Under the pieces are notes generated by a model. That model was not told where the DNA came from. It saw nothing but the letters and a program-made list of their open reading frames with translations, and made no database searches. A stretch of DNA of 47,255 bases from JAWKTM01 sp041399085 (GTDB lineage: Bacteria; Planctomycetota; Planctomycetia; Pirellulales; Pirellulaceae). Shown piece by piece: positions 18,381 to 27,479 of this stretch (positions within the stretch are counted from its first letter, which is position 1; the number at the start of each line of letters is the position of its first letter). A program made the position numbers and the translations under genes. Location: contig JAWKTM010000061.1 of the NCBI GenBank assembly GCA_041399085.1, forward strand, positions 1-47,255, written 5' to 3'.

Positions 18381-18563
18381 ATGGCGGTTCCAAAGCGGAA
18401 GCAGTCGAATTCGCGGACCGGCAAGCGGCGGTCGCATGATTCGCTGAAGCCACGGCAACTCACCTATTGCCCCAAATGTAGCACGGCAATTCCCACGCAT
18501 GTGGTTTGCCCGAATTGCGGCGAGTATATGGGCCGCAATGTCGTGAAGACCGACGAAAGCTAG
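18381..18563 (+). CDS. rpmF: 50S ribosomal protein L32
   Basis: A 60-residue protein with the L32 hallmark start MAVPKRKQSNSRTGKRRSHD and two CxxC zinc pairs (C30/C33 in YCPKC, C43/C46 in VCPNCG). Length is normal, and this is the zinc-binding form of the protein. It heads the conserved rpmF-fab gene order, here without plsX or fabH between it and fabD. The classic linkage couples ribosome synthesis with membrane lipid synthesis. A TTGACA-type promoter lies 47 bases upstream. Confidence 0.95.
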   Translation: MAVPKRKQSNSRTGKRRSHDSLKPRQLTYCPKCSTAIPTHVVCPNCGEYMGRNVVKTDES

Positions 18564-18585
18564 TTGCGTCGGGAGCCTGGCTGCT

Positions 18586-19497
18586 GTGAGCAAGATCGCG
18601 TTTCTGTTTCCCGGACAAGGTGCTCAAACAGTCGGCATGGGCCGGTTGCTGTGCGAGCAGTCGCCATCGGCTCGCGGGATCTATGTGCAAGCGGCCGAAG
18701 TGCTGGGCTACGACTTGCAGAAACTGTGTCTTGACGGGCCAGCCGATCAACTGAACTCGACAGTTTACAGTCAGCCCGCGCTGTTTGTTACCAGCCTCGC
18801 GGCTCTGGAAGTGCTGCGCGAGCAATCGCCGGCGATTGCCGAAGCGGCGGCGGGTACGGCCGGACTGAGTTTGGGCGAGTACACGGCGCTCGTGTTTGCC
18901 GGCGTGATGAGCTTCGAGGATGCGTTGCGTTTGGTACAGCAACGCGGACAAGCGATGCAAGACGCGGCGGACCAAGTTGCGAGCGGCATGGTCAGCATTT
19001 TGGGGTTGGAACGCGAACGCGTTGAAGAATTGTGCGAGGAAGCGCGGCAGCCGGGCGAGGTCTTGCAAGTGGCCAACCTGCTGTGTCCGGGGAATATCGC
19101 CGTTTCAGGTAGCCGCGCCAGTTGCGAACGCGTCGCGGAACTCGCCGTCGAGCGGGGCGCGATGAAGGCGATTGCGTTGACCGTCGCCGGAGCGTTTCAC
19201 ACACCGATCATGCAGCCTGCGGTCGAGCGATTGCGCGAGGCGGTTGCCAACGTGCCGATGGCCGCGCCGCGAATTCCGGTGGTTTCCAACGTGGACGCGC
19301 GACCGCACTCCGACCCGGAAGAGATTCGGCGTCTGTTGGTCGAGCAAGTCGTATCTCCCGTGCGGTGGGAAGATTCGATGCGATATCTGATCGCTCAGGG
19401 ATTTGACAGCTTTCATGAAGTTGGTCCGGGGCGAGTTCTGTGCGGCTTGATGAAGCGAATCGACCGCAAAATGCCTTGTGAAAACGTGCCTTGTTAG
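18586..19497 (+). CDS. fabD: Malonyl-CoA:ACP transacylase
   Basis: A 303-residue enzyme that transfers malonyl from CoA to acyl carrier protein for fatty-acid chain extension. The start is a GTG with GGGAG upstream. The N-terminus IAFLFPGQGAQTVGMG is typical. The nucleophile serine is S95 in AGLSLGEYTAL; the residue before it is Leu instead of the His of the common GHSxG, a variant also known from plant-type enzymes. The catalytic histidine is in AGAFHTPIM, and GxVLxGL near the end matches the family. It lies 22 bases after rpmF and 60 before fabG. Confidence 0.95.
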   Translation: MSKIAFLFPGQGAQTVGMGRLLCEQSPSARGIYVQAAEVLGYDLQKLCLDGPADQLNSTVYSQPALFVTSLAALEVLREQSPAIAEAAAGTAGLSLGEYTALVFAGVMSFEDALRLVQQRGQAMQDAADQVASGMVSILGLERERVEELCEEARQPGEVLQVANLLCPGNIAVSGSRASCERVAELAVERGAMKAIALTVAGAFHTPIMQPAVERLREAVANVPMAAPRIPVVSNVDARPHSDPEEIRRLLVEQVVSPVRWEDSMRYLIAQGFDSFHEVGPGRVLCGLMKRIDRKMPCENVPC

Positions 19498-19557
19498 CGG
19501 ACCGCGCGCCGTCAAATCGCGATCGTCCGCTGACTGTGACAGAAACACAGAGAAGTT

Positions 19558-20325
19558 ATGAGTGAGACCAAACGATCGCTGACGGCGGATTTGTCGGGCC
19601 AAGTGGCCTTGGTGACGGGAGCTTCGCAAGGACTCGGGCAGGCGATCGCCATCGAGTTGGCTGCCAACGGAGCGAAGGTCGCTTGCGTCGCTCGCAGTGC
19701 CGATAAACTAGCCGAAACGGTTGGCAAGATTCGCGAAGCGGGTGGCGAGGCCGAGGCTTTTGTCTGCGACGTGAAGCAACGCGATTCGGTCGAGAAGACG
19801 GTCGATGCGATCATCGAGAAGTGGGAACGGCTCGACATTCTTGTCAACAACGCCGGGATCACCAAAGACACGTTGCTTCCGCGAATGACAGACGAAGAGT
19901 GGGACGCCGTCATCGAGACGAATTTGACCGGCGCTTTTCTGTTTGCGCGAGCGGCATCGCGTGTGATGATGCGGGCGCGTTACGGTCGAATCATCAACAT
20001 GTCGAGCGTCTCGGGGCTGATCGGCAATCCCGGACAAACGAACTATTCGGCCTCGAAAGCTGGATTGATTGGCCTCACGCGGAGTTTGAGTCGCGAGTTG
20101 GCCGGGCGGAAGGTCACGATCAACGCCGTGGCGCCGGGCTTCATCGAGAGCGACATGACTCGGGCGCTGGGCGATGCGATCTTGGACGAAGTGAAGAAGC
20201 GAATTCCGGCCAAACGCGTGGGGACTCCCGACGATGTTGCGGCGGCCGTGCTGTACTTGGCTAGCCCTGCGGCGGCCTATGTGACGGGACAGGTCTTGAC
20301 GGTCGACGGAGGCATGACCGGCTAG
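19558..20325 (+). CDS. fabG: 3-oxoacyl-ACP reductase
   Basis: A 255-residue short-chain dehydrogenase that reduces 3-oxoacyl-ACP with NADPH. The cofactor motif is VTGASQGLGQAIA. The catalytic residues are seen as the serine in NMSSVSGLIGNPGQ and the Tyr/Lys pair in NYSASKAGL. The C-terminal YVTGQVLTVDGGMTG is the FabG signature. The position between fabD and acpP supports FabG over other members of this large family. It starts at the ATG at 19558, downstream of a short GA-rich stretch (CACAGAGAAGTT). Confidence 0.95.
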   Translation: MSETKRSLTADLSGQVALVTGASQGLGQAIAIELAANGAKVACVARSADKLAETVGKIREAGGEAEAFVCDVKQRDSVEKTVDAIIEKWERLDILVNNAGITKDTLLPRMTDEEWDAVIETNLTGAFLFARAASRVMMRARYGRIINMSSVSGLIGNPGQTNYSASKAGLIGLTRSLSRELAGRKVTINAVAPGFIESDMTRALGDAILDEVKKRIPAKRVGTPDDVAAAVLYLASPAAAYVTGQVLTVDGGMTG

Positions 20326-20392
20326 GCCAGCGTGGGCGCCAAACAAGCCGCGATAACCGCTGATGGACGTTGTCTGGCTCGTCAATCGTCTC

Positions 20393-20422
20393 TTGACCTG
20401 TCTTGTGGAATTCCTCTATCTT
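20393..20422 (+). promoter_or_regulatory. Candidate internal promoter before acpP
   Basis: TTGACC (20393-20398), an 18-base spacer and TATCTT (20417-20422) lie in the 213-base fabG-acpP gap. A separate promoter would suit acyl carrier protein, which is needed in far larger amounts than the enzymes around it. Confidence 0.5.
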
Positions 20423-20538
20423 TTGGGGCTTAGTTAGTCAAAAGGCAAGCTTCGTGTTTGCGATTGAATTGGGTTTACGCACAAAACGGCGGCAGGGTTT
20501 CAGCGGCCGGACAATCAGTTTATTGGAGGACGTTTAAG

Positions 20539-20781
20539 GTGGCTTCTGTTGAAGAACGAGTAATCGAAATCGTCGCCGAACAACTCGGCGTTGACCGTGA
20601 AAAAATCTCCCGGGATACGTCATTCGTGAACGACCTGGGCGCCGACTCGCTGGACACCGTCGAGTTGGTGATGGAGTTGGAAGAAGAGTTTGACATCAAC
20701 ATCCCAGACGATGCCGCCGAAAAGATTCAAAAGGTCGGTGAGGCAATCGACTACATCGAGAAAGCTCAGGCTACTTCGTAG
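20539..20781 (+). CDS. acpP: Acyl carrier protein
   Basis: An 80-residue acidic four-helix protein that carries growing fatty acyl chains on a phosphopantetheine arm. The attachment serine is S37 in DLGADSLDTVELVM. The GTG at 20539 is chosen because GGAGGA lies 8 bases upstream and the resulting protein has the normal length; the longer upstream frame from 20458 has no homologous character. It sits between fabG and fabF. A second, divergent acyl carrier protein is encoded alone at 35.7-35.9 kb. Confidence 0.96.
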   Translation: MASVEERVIEIVAEQLGVDREKISRDTSFVNDLGADSLDTVELVMELEEEFDINIPDDAAEKIQKVGEAIDYIEKAQATS

Positions 20782-20887
20782 TCCTGTCGTTTTCGATTCT
20801 GATCGCGGTTTTTGATGCTTTGCGTCGGTGACAGAGTTTCTGGCATCGACGCCTTTTTGTATTTGCAATTGCGAAAGTCAGCAGGTC

Positions 20888-22124
20888 ATGAAGCGGCGAG
20901 TTGTCGTCACCGGACTCGGTATCGTCACGTCCTTGAGTTGCCAAGTGGACGATCTGTGGGAGCGCGTTCTGGCGGGACAGAGCGGCATTCACGCTTTGCG
21001 GATTATCGACTCGACCAACTTCAAAGTGAAGTTCGCCGGGGATATCTACGACTGGGATCCCAGCGACTATATCGACCGCAAGGAACACAAGCGGCTGGAT
21101 CGCTTCACGCAATTCGCGATGGTTGCCGGCATCGAGGCGGTTCGCGATTCGGGCATCGACTTTTCCCAGGAATCGACGTTTCGCTGTGGCGTGGTGCTTG
21201 GTTCGGGCATCGGAGGTCTCGCGGAGATTGAGATCCAGCTTGAACGCCTGCTGACCAAGGGGCCGGATCGTGTTTCTCCGTTCACGATTCCGAAGCTGAT
21301 GTTGAACGCGGCGGGCGGGCAGTTGTCGATTGAGTTCGGAATTCGCGGGCCGAACTACACCGTAGCCACGGCCTGTGCGAGTGCGACGAACGCGATCGGC
21401 GACGCCTTCAAGCTGATTCAACATGGCGACGCCGACGTGATGATTACCGGCGGAACCGAAGCGGCGATTACCGCGATGGGCGTGGCCGGTTTCCAGAATA
21501 TGAAAGCCTTGTCCGAGCGAAACGACGATCCGCCGCGAGCGAGTCGGCCATTCGATCTGGACCGCGATGGCTTCGTGCTCAGCGAAGGCGCGGGCATCTT
21601 GATCTTCGAGGAATTAGAGCACGCGAAAGCTCGTGGCGCGAAGATTTACGCCGAAGTGCTGGGATTCGGCGCCAGTGGCGATGCGGGCCACATCACTCAG
21701 CCCGACGCCGAGGGAACGGGGGCAGCGCTCGATGTCCAATGCGTTGCAGGACGCCGGTTTAAATCCAGACGCCGTGCATTACATCAATGCCCACGGCACC
21801 AGCACGCCATTGGGCGATAAAGCCGAGACGCAAGCCATCAAGCGAGTCTTTGGCGAACACGCGCCGAAGATCAGCATTTCCAGCACCAAGAGTCAGTTGG
21901 GCCATTCGCTGGGCGCCAGCGGCGGCATCGAATTGGTGCTGTCAGTCAAAGCGATCCAGAAGGGCGTGGTTCCGCCAACCATCAATTTGGAAACTCCCGA
22001 TCCCGAGTGCGATTTGGACTACACGCCCAATCAACCTCGCGAGCGAGCCATCGACGTGGCCATGAGCAACAGCTTCGGCTTCGGCGGCCACAACGCATCG
22101 ATCGTGGTGGGCAAGCTGCGATAG
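20888..22124 (+). CDS. fabF: 3-oxoacyl-ACP synthase II, broken by one frameshift
   Basis: KAS II condenses malonyl-ACP with acyl-ACP. From the ATG at 20888 (KRRVVVTGLGIVTSL) the frame reads normally through the active-site cysteine in TACASATNAIG to GFGASGDAGHITQPDAEGTG. It is then thrown out of frame at a run of five G (21718-21722). Dropping one G continues with MSNALQDAGLNPDAVHYINA and both catalytic histidines (NAHGTSTPLGD and QLGHSLGASGG) to the stop at 22124. The repaired length is 411 residues, exactly normal for FabF. As read, the first fragment lacks both histidines and would be inactive. A homopolymer consensus error is the likeliest cause, since the gene is intact otherwise and normally needed for growth. 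It is the last gene of the rpmF-fab operon. Confidence 0.93.
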
Positions 22125-22445
22125 CTTTGCCTGTATTGCATCTGTCCAACGAATTCGGTCGTGTCTGTCTCCAGAACGGCGGCTCCTCGAAGCTGCTGTT
22201 CGTCACCGATTGCGACCAGTGGTCCGACGCGCTTTGCTTACGGCCCTTTCGTATGCCGCAGCGCCTGCTAGCCAAGCTCGTTCGTTTCCTTAACGGCGGT
22301 TGATGCTACGGGGCGGAACTTCGCGGCGTTTTCTGATCGCGCCCCGCCGCAATCTTGGGAAGGTTCAAGCATAATGGGCGTCTGGTGAATGACCGTTGAT
22401 GCGTCGATGGCCTATGACAGAGATGAGATGAAAGGACAGCTTTCC
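22125..22445. other. Gap between fabF and PSD1 gene, nothing recognised
   Basis: About 320 bases without a plausible gene. Open frames here are extensions of fabF shadow frames. I see no strong terminator and no certain promoter. Confidence 0.5.
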
Positions 22446-25034
22446 GTGACTTGCCCTCTCCAGATGTGTTTTCGATTCTCTCGCGGCGTTCGGCGGCGTT
22501 GGTTGGTTGCCGCCGCGACCGCGATCTTGTCGGTGTCCGGTGGTTTGGCTGCCGTGGCGGCCGACGCGATCGCCGTGCCCGATCGGATTGAGTTCAACCG
22601 CGACGTGCGTCCGATCCTGTCCGACAACTGCTTCTTCTGCCACGGCCCGGACGCCAACCATCGTCAGGGCGACTTGCGGTTGGATATTCGCGACGACGCG
22701 TTGCAGGCCGAAGCCTTCGTGCCGAACAAGCCCGATGCGAGCAAGCTGATCGCACGCATTTTGACGACGGACGCCGACGAGCTAATGCCGCCGCCCGACT
22801 CCAAGAAGCAATTGACGGATCGGCAGAAGGTGATTCTTCGCCGCTGGGTCGAGCAAGGCGCCGAGTACCAACAGCATTGGGCTTACGAACCGCCGGCGAA
22901 GGCGGAGATTCCGGACGGCGTGAACGGCGTCGATCACTTGGTGCGGCAGCGGTTGCAAGCGATCGGGCTGGAGCCATCGGCCGAAGCCGATCGTCGCGCG
23001 TTGATCCGCCGGCTCTACGCCGATCTGCTTGGCCTGCCCCCGTCGCCCGCCGAAGTCCGCGAGTTCGAGCAGGATCCGTCGGCCGACGCCTACGAGAAGC
23101 TCGTCGAGCGAGTGCTGGCCAATCCGCATTATGGCGAGCGGATGGCGATCGGCTGGCTGGACGTCGTTCGCTTTGCCGACACGATCGGCTATCACAGCGA
23201 CACTCCGCGTAACGTCTGGCCGTATCGCGATTGGGTCATCGAAAGCTTCAACGAGAACAAGCCGTTCGATCGCTTCACGCTGGAGCAAGTGGCCGGCGAT
23301 CTGCTGCCGGATGCGAACATCGAGACGCGCGTCGGCTCGGCCTTCAACCGCCTGTTACTAACCACGGAAGAAGGCGGCGCTCAGCCCAAGGACTACGAAG
23401 CTCGTATGTTGACCGACCGCGTGCGAGCGATCGGCACCGTGTGGCTTGGCATGACCACCGGCTGTGCCCAATGCCACGACCATAAGTTCGATCCGTTCAC
23501 GATGCGCGATTTTTACTCGCTGGGCGCGTTCTTCGCCGATATCCAAGAGCCGATTCTCGGCCGCCGCGAAGAAGGCATGGCGGTGACTTCGGCCGAGGAT
23601 CAGCAGCGATTGGCCGAGTTGGACGCGGCCATCACGGCGGCTCGCGACAAGTTCAACGCGATTCAGCCGCAGTTGGATGTCGCCCAGCAACAATGGGAAG
23701 CCGACGTTGTCGCTTACGGCGTGACGTTGCCCGAGTTGGCCGAAGGCGCCAAGCCGTCGAACGAAGATAAGAAACAAGCCGAGCAAGTGGCGGCGGCGTT
23801 GAAGAAGGACGCGGCCGCTCGCAGCCCGCAGGAACGATCGGCGATCCAAGCTTACTTCCGAGCGAAGGCGACGCGAGTGTTCCAAGCCGAACGCGACGCG
23901 CTGGCCAAGTCGGAACAGGACCGCAAGGCATTTTACGACGGCTTGCCTAAGTGCCTTGTTAGCGTCAGCACGCCGAACAAGCGCACGGTTCGCATTCTGC
24001 CGCGCGGCAACTGGCTGGACGAGAGCGGCGAGGTCATGAAGCCGGCGTTGCCGCACTTCCTGCCGCGGGCGACGATCGAAGGCCGCGAGCCGAACCGGTT
24101 GGATCTCGCCCAATGGCTGGTGTCGCGCGACAATCCGCTGACCGCTCGCACCGTGATGAACCGATTGTGGAAGCAGTTGTTCGGAACCGGGCTGAGCAAG
24201 GTGCTGGACGATCTGGGCGCTCAGGGCGAGCCGCCGGTGAATCCCGCGCTGCTGGATTGGTTGGCTTGCGAGTTCATGGATAGCGGCTGGGACATGAAGC
24301 ACATGGTGCGGACGATCGTGACCAGCCACACGTACAGACAAGTCTCGACGGCCGATGCGAAGCTGTTGGCCGCCGATCCTTATAACCGCGAACATGCTCG
24401 GCAAAGCGCCTATCGCGTCGAGGCCGAATTGGTTCGCGATTACGCGTTGGCCGTCTCGGGGCTGCTGGCGCCGAAGATTGGCGGACCCAGCGTCAAGCCG
24501 TATCAGCCGGAAGGCTATTGGGAGAACCTGAACTTCCCGCGCCGCCAATACCAGGCGGATACGGGCGACAGCCAATACCGTCGCGGGCTTTACACGTGGT
24601 GGCAACGATCGTTTCTGCATCCCAGCATGGTGTCGTTCGACGCTCCCAGCCGCGAGGAATGTTGTGCCGAACGCAACCGCTCGAACATTCCGCAGCAGGC
24701 GCTCGTGCTGTTGAACGATCCCACGTATGTGGAAGCTGCCCGCTCGTTTGCCGCTCGAATTCTGAGCGAGTGCCCAGGAACGGTCGACGAACGGATCACT
24801 TGGGCTTGGCAGCAAACATTGCAGCGAGCTCCGCGCGCCGAAGAATTGCAAACGGTCCGCGAGTTGTTCAACGGGCACTTCGAGCGTTATCAAGCCGATC
24901 CGGAAGCCGCCGCCGAACTGTTGAAGGTCGGGTTGGCGCCGCGTCCCGAGTCGTTGGAGCCGGCGGAGTTAGCCGCTTGGACTCACGTCGCTCGCGTACT
25001 TCTGAATCTCCACGAAACCATCACCAGGTCCTAA
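22446..25034 (+). CDS. PSD1 and planctomycete cytochrome C domain protein (DUF1549/DUF1553)
   Basis: An exported protein of about 862 residues. I prefer the GTG at 22446, which has AAAGGA 9 bases upstream and leads into a signal peptide (RRRWLVAAATAILSVSGGLA); the ATGs at 22389 and 22428 are alternatives. An N-terminal planctomycete cytochrome C domain has a haem-type motif C62-FF-C65-H66 (DNCFFCHGPDANHRQG) and the distal phrase ELMPPPDSKKQLT. DUF1549 follows from about residue 165, with a second CxxCH at residue 340 (CAQCHDHKFDP). A charged coiled-coil insert comes next (about 380-500), and DUF1553 closes the protein (NPLTARTVMNRLWKQLFG, AYRVEAELVRDYALA). The role of these planctomycete families is unknown; association with sulfated-polysaccharide degradation is often proposed. 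DUF1501 follows 3 bases downstream, so the two are an operon. Confidence 0.9.
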   Translation: MTCPLQMCFRFSRGVRRRWLVAAATAILSVSGGLAAVAADAIAVPDRIEFNRDVRPILSDNCFFCHGPDANHRQGDLRLDIRDDALQAEAFVPNKPDASKLIARILTTDADELMPPPDSKKQLTDRQKVILRRWVEQGAEYQQHWAYEPPAKAEIPDGVNGVDHLVRQRLQAIGLEPSAEADRRALIRRLYADLLGLPPSPAEVREFEQDPSADAYEKLVERVLANPHYGERMAIGWLDVVRFADTIGYHSDTPRNVWPYRDWVIESFNENKPFDRFTLEQVAGDLLPDANIETRVGSAFNRLLLTTEEGGAQPKDYEARMLTDRVRAIGTVWLGMTTGCAQCHDHKFDPFTMRDFYSLGAFFADIQEPILGRREEGMAVTSAEDQQRLAELDAAITAARDKFNAIQPQLDVAQQQWEADVVAYGVTLPELAEGAKPSNEDKKQAEQVAAALKKDAAARSPQERSAIQAYFRAKATRVFQAERDALAKSEQDRKAFYDGLPKCLVSVSTPNKRTVRILPRGNWLDESGEVMKPALPHFLPRATIEGREPNRLDLAQWLVSRDNPLTARTVMNRLWKQLFGTGLSKVLDDLGAQGEPPVNPALLDWLACEFMDSGWDMKHMVRTIVTSHTYRQVSTADAKLLAADPYNREHARQSAYRVEAELVRDYALAVSGLLAPKIGGPSVKPYQPEGYWENLNFPRRQYQADTGDSQYRRGLYTWWQRSFLHPSMVSFDAPSREECCAERNRSNIPQQALVLLNDPTYVEAARSFAARILSECPGTVDERITWAWQQTLQRAPRAEELQTVRELFNGHFERYQADPEAAAELLKVGLAPRPESLEPAELAAWTHVARVLLNLHETITRS

Positions 25035-25037
25035 GCC

Positions 25038-26462
25038 ATGAATATGCACCCTGAAATTCGATCGTTACTCAGCCGCCGAGCGTTTCTCGGCCGAACCTCG
25101 CAGGGGCTGGGCGCCGTGGCGCTCGGATCGCTGCTGGGCTCGAACCTGTCGACCGCCGCGCCAACGGCGGGCGTGTTGAACACGTTGCCGTTGCCGCAAA
25201 AAGCCAAACGCGTGATTTGGTTGACGATGGCCGGCGGGCCTTCGCATTTAGAGACGTTCGATCCGAAACCGAAGCTGGCGGAAATGCATGGCCAGCCGAT
25301 GCCGGAAAGTCTGACGAAAGGCCAGCAGATCGCGCAGCTTCAAGGGCAGAAGCTGACGTGCTTCGGACCGCAATTGCCGTTCGAGAAGTTCGGCAAGAAC
25401 CAGATTGAAATCTGCGCGTTGTTCAAGCACTTCGGTTCGGTGATCGACGACGTCTGCCTGATCCGCTCGATGACGACCGACGCCATCAATCACGACCCGG
25501 CCCACATGTTCATGAACACCGGTTCGCAGATCGCCGGGCGACCGAGCATGGGTTCGTGGGTCACCTACGGCTTGGGCAGCGAGGCCGAGGACTTGCCGGG
25601 ATTCGTGGTGCTCACGTCGCTCGGTCGCGGCGGACAGAACCAACCGATCGCCGCTCGGCAATGGAGCAGCGGGTTTCTGCCCAGCCGCTATCAGGGCGTG
25701 CAGCTACGCGGCAAAGGCGATCCGGTGCTGTATTTGTCGGCCCCGCCGGGCGTGACGCGCGAACAGCAAGGCGCCGACGTCGCGGCCATCAATGCGTTGA
25801 ACCAACAGCATGACGCGTTGGTTCACGACCCGGAAATCGCCACGCGGATCACTCAGTACGAGATGGCGTTTCAGATGCAAGCCAGCGTGCCCGACTTGGT
25901 CGACATCAGCAGCGAAGGGGCGAAGACGTTGGAGCTGTACGGCTGCCAGCCCGGCGACGGCTCGTTCGCTTCGAACTGTTTGCTCGCGCGGCGGTTGGCC
26001 GAGCGGGGCGTGCGGTTCATCCAGCTTTATCACAAAGACTGGGATCATCACGGCGGCGTGAAAGACGGCGTGACGTTGAAGGCCGAGGAGATCGACCGAG
26101 CTTGCATGGCGTTGATTACCGATTTGAAGCAACGCGGCATGTTCGATGAAACGTTGATCGTGTGGGCCGGCGAATTCGGTCGCACGCCGATGTCGCAAGG
26201 CGGCAGCGGGCGGGATCATCACAACAAGGCGATGTCGGTTTGGGTGGCCGGCGGCGGCGTTCGCGGCGGGATGGTCTACGGCGCGTCCGACGATCTGGGT
26301 TACGCGGCCGTGGAAAACCCGACCACCGTTCACGACTTGCACGCCACGATGTTGCATCAGTTGGGCATCGACCACGAGGCGTTTAGCTTCAAGTTCCAGG
26401 GGCTCGACGCTCGGCTGACGGGCGTGGAAGGCCCGCACGTGTTGAAGGACATTTTGGTTTGA
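25038..26462 (+). CDS. DUF1501 family protein, Tat-type signal
   Basis: A 474-residue protein of the alkaline-phosphatase/sulfatase-like DUF1501 family. The N-terminus carries a twin-arginine-type signal (SRRAFLGRTSQGLGAVALGS), so it is probably exported folded. Family features include RVIWLTMAGGPSHLETFDPK, RSMTTDAINHDPAHMFMNTG and the metal-site-like HGGVKDGV and WAGEFGRTPMSQGGSGRDHH near the C-terminus. The usual partner is a PSD1/DUF1549 protein, and the gene here starts 3 bases after one. The enzymatic activity is not established. Its distance to the next gene is a 1-kb repeat-rich gap. Confidence 0.9.
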   Translation: MNMHPEIRSLLSRRAFLGRTSQGLGAVALGSLLGSNLSTAAPTAGVLNTLPLPQKAKRVIWLTMAGGPSHLETFDPKPKLAEMHGQPMPESLTKGQQIAQLQGQKLTCFGPQLPFEKFGKNQIEICALFKHFGSVIDDVCLIRSMTTDAINHDPAHMFMNTGSQIAGRPSMGSWVTYGLGSEAEDLPGFVVLTSLGRGGQNQPIAARQWSSGFLPSRYQGVQLRGKGDPVLYLSAPPGVTREQQGADVAAINALNQQHDALVHDPEIATRITQYEMAFQMQASVPDLVDISSEGAKTLELYGCQPGDGSFASNCLLARRLAERGVRFIQLYHKDWDHHGGVKDGVTLKAEEIDRACMALITDLKQRGMFDETLIVWAGEFGRTPMSQGGSGRDHHNKAMSVWVAGGGVRGGMVYGASDDLGYAAVENPTTVHDLHATMLHQLGIDHEAFSFKFQGLDARLTGVEGPHVLKDILV

Positions 26463-26543
26463 GCACGCGCGGGGCGGCGGTCGCCGTTCCTGGGAGCGGT
26501 ATTGCGCGAGCACTCCGGTTTTTGGGGTGGAGGCCGGGTTAAG

Positions 26544-26962
26544 GCGACCGGCAGATTAGAAAATACCAGCAGCGCGCAGCCAGTGAGTTCACCGACACAC
26601 TCGCGTGCAAGCGTGCGGCTGCTCGTATTTCTGAAACAAGCCAGTGAGTCCGCCGACACACTCGCTGGCGCGTCGTGCTCGTATTTCGGTTGCTGCCACG
26701 CCCATCGAAGACTCTGGGCGTGCCCCACCCACCCCGCCGCGGAGATTGATCAACTCCGCCCTCCGCCTCCGCGTTTCAAATGCTTTCTCGCGTCAGGCCA
26801 TCGAATGCATCGGGGCTCGCTTCGCTCGATCCCAGGCACGTATTTGCGACCGGCAGATTAGAAAATACCAGCACGCGGCGCTAGTGAGTTCGCCGACACC
26901 GCTGGCGCGTCGTGCTCGTATTTCGGTTTCTGCCACGCCCATCGAACTGGGCGTGCCACCGC
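26544..26962. repeat. Mosaic of intergenic direct repeats with hairpin ends
   Basis: An identical 28-mer occurs at 26544-26571 and 26846-26873. After each comes AGTGAGTTC(A/G)CCGACAC, then GCTGGCGCGTCGTGCTCGTATTTCGGTT(G/T)C-like sequence (26641-26724 and 26882-26957) ending in an inverted repeat CCACGCCCA...TGGGCGTG. A third, diverged partial copy lies at 26580-26640. The phrase GGGTGGAGGCCGG also occurs twice (from about 26525 and 26970). Confidence 0.75.
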
Positions 26963-27174
26963 CGGTTTAGGGTGGAGGCCGGATTGACCGGGCGGCTGCG
27001 CCGGCTCCGCTTTCATGGGCGGTTGCGACGGCTGAACCGACGCCGTTTTATTCGTCGTGAGCGTCCGAGAGAGGCGGCGCATAACGCTGCGCCCGAGCTT
27101 CTCAACCGCCCGAGACGCGAAGTAACGCTGCGCTGACTTCTCAGCAGACGCGCACGAAATGACGCGCGGCGAGC

Positions 27175-27415
27175 TTCTCAGACGGTTGCGACAGGCAAAC
27201 CGACGCCATTTTGTCTTTCTCAGACGGTTGCGAAGGCAAATCGACGCCATTTTGTCCGTTTCAACCGCTCAATAAAGACAAAAATGGCGTCTTGGCGGCG
27301 TTTTTGAGCGGTTGGAAGTCGCCGCGCGCCGTCGTTTGACCGTTTCCGACCGTCTGGAAACCGTGCCGCGCCGGCGTTTTGCCATTTCCAACCGTCCGAA
27401 AAAGACAAAACGTCG
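27175..27415. repeat. Inverted and direct repeat units with interleaved stems upstream of the transporter
   Basis: Two direct copies (27175-27215 and 27217-27256) of a 40-base unit are followed by inverted copies at about 27259-27291 and 27387-27415. Perfect or near-perfect arms pair as 27243-27256 with 27277-27291 (14 bp, one bulge) and 27262-27272 with 27304-27314 (11 bp, perfect). The arms are interleaved, the order of an H-type pseudoknot. Confidence 0.7.
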
Positions 27416-27479
27416 CTGCGGTGGCTGGCCGACGGGCCGGAACTTCGGTGCGGCGGTTCATGTACAATGAGTCGCCCTG

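Larger units (their letters stand above)
26463..27479. other. 1-kb non-coding repeat nest
   Basis: No gene is supported here. The stretch holds a repeated 28-mer (26544-26571 and 26846-26873), repeated units with a CCACGCCCA...TGGGCGTG hairpin (26641-26724 and 26882-26957), and four copies of a CAACCGTC...GACAAAATGGCGTC unit in both orientations (27175-27415). Open frames such as 26502-26861 translate these repeats and are not convincing genes. Confidence 0.7.

Noticed and set aside
22389..22427. Upstream ATG start for the first PSD1 protein
   Set aside because: It puts about 19 extra polar residues before the signal peptide; the GTG at 22446 has a better-spaced AAAGGA.
26502..26970. Overlapping ORFs in the repeat nest after DUF1501
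   Set aside because: They translate duplicated intergenic units and change frame between copies.
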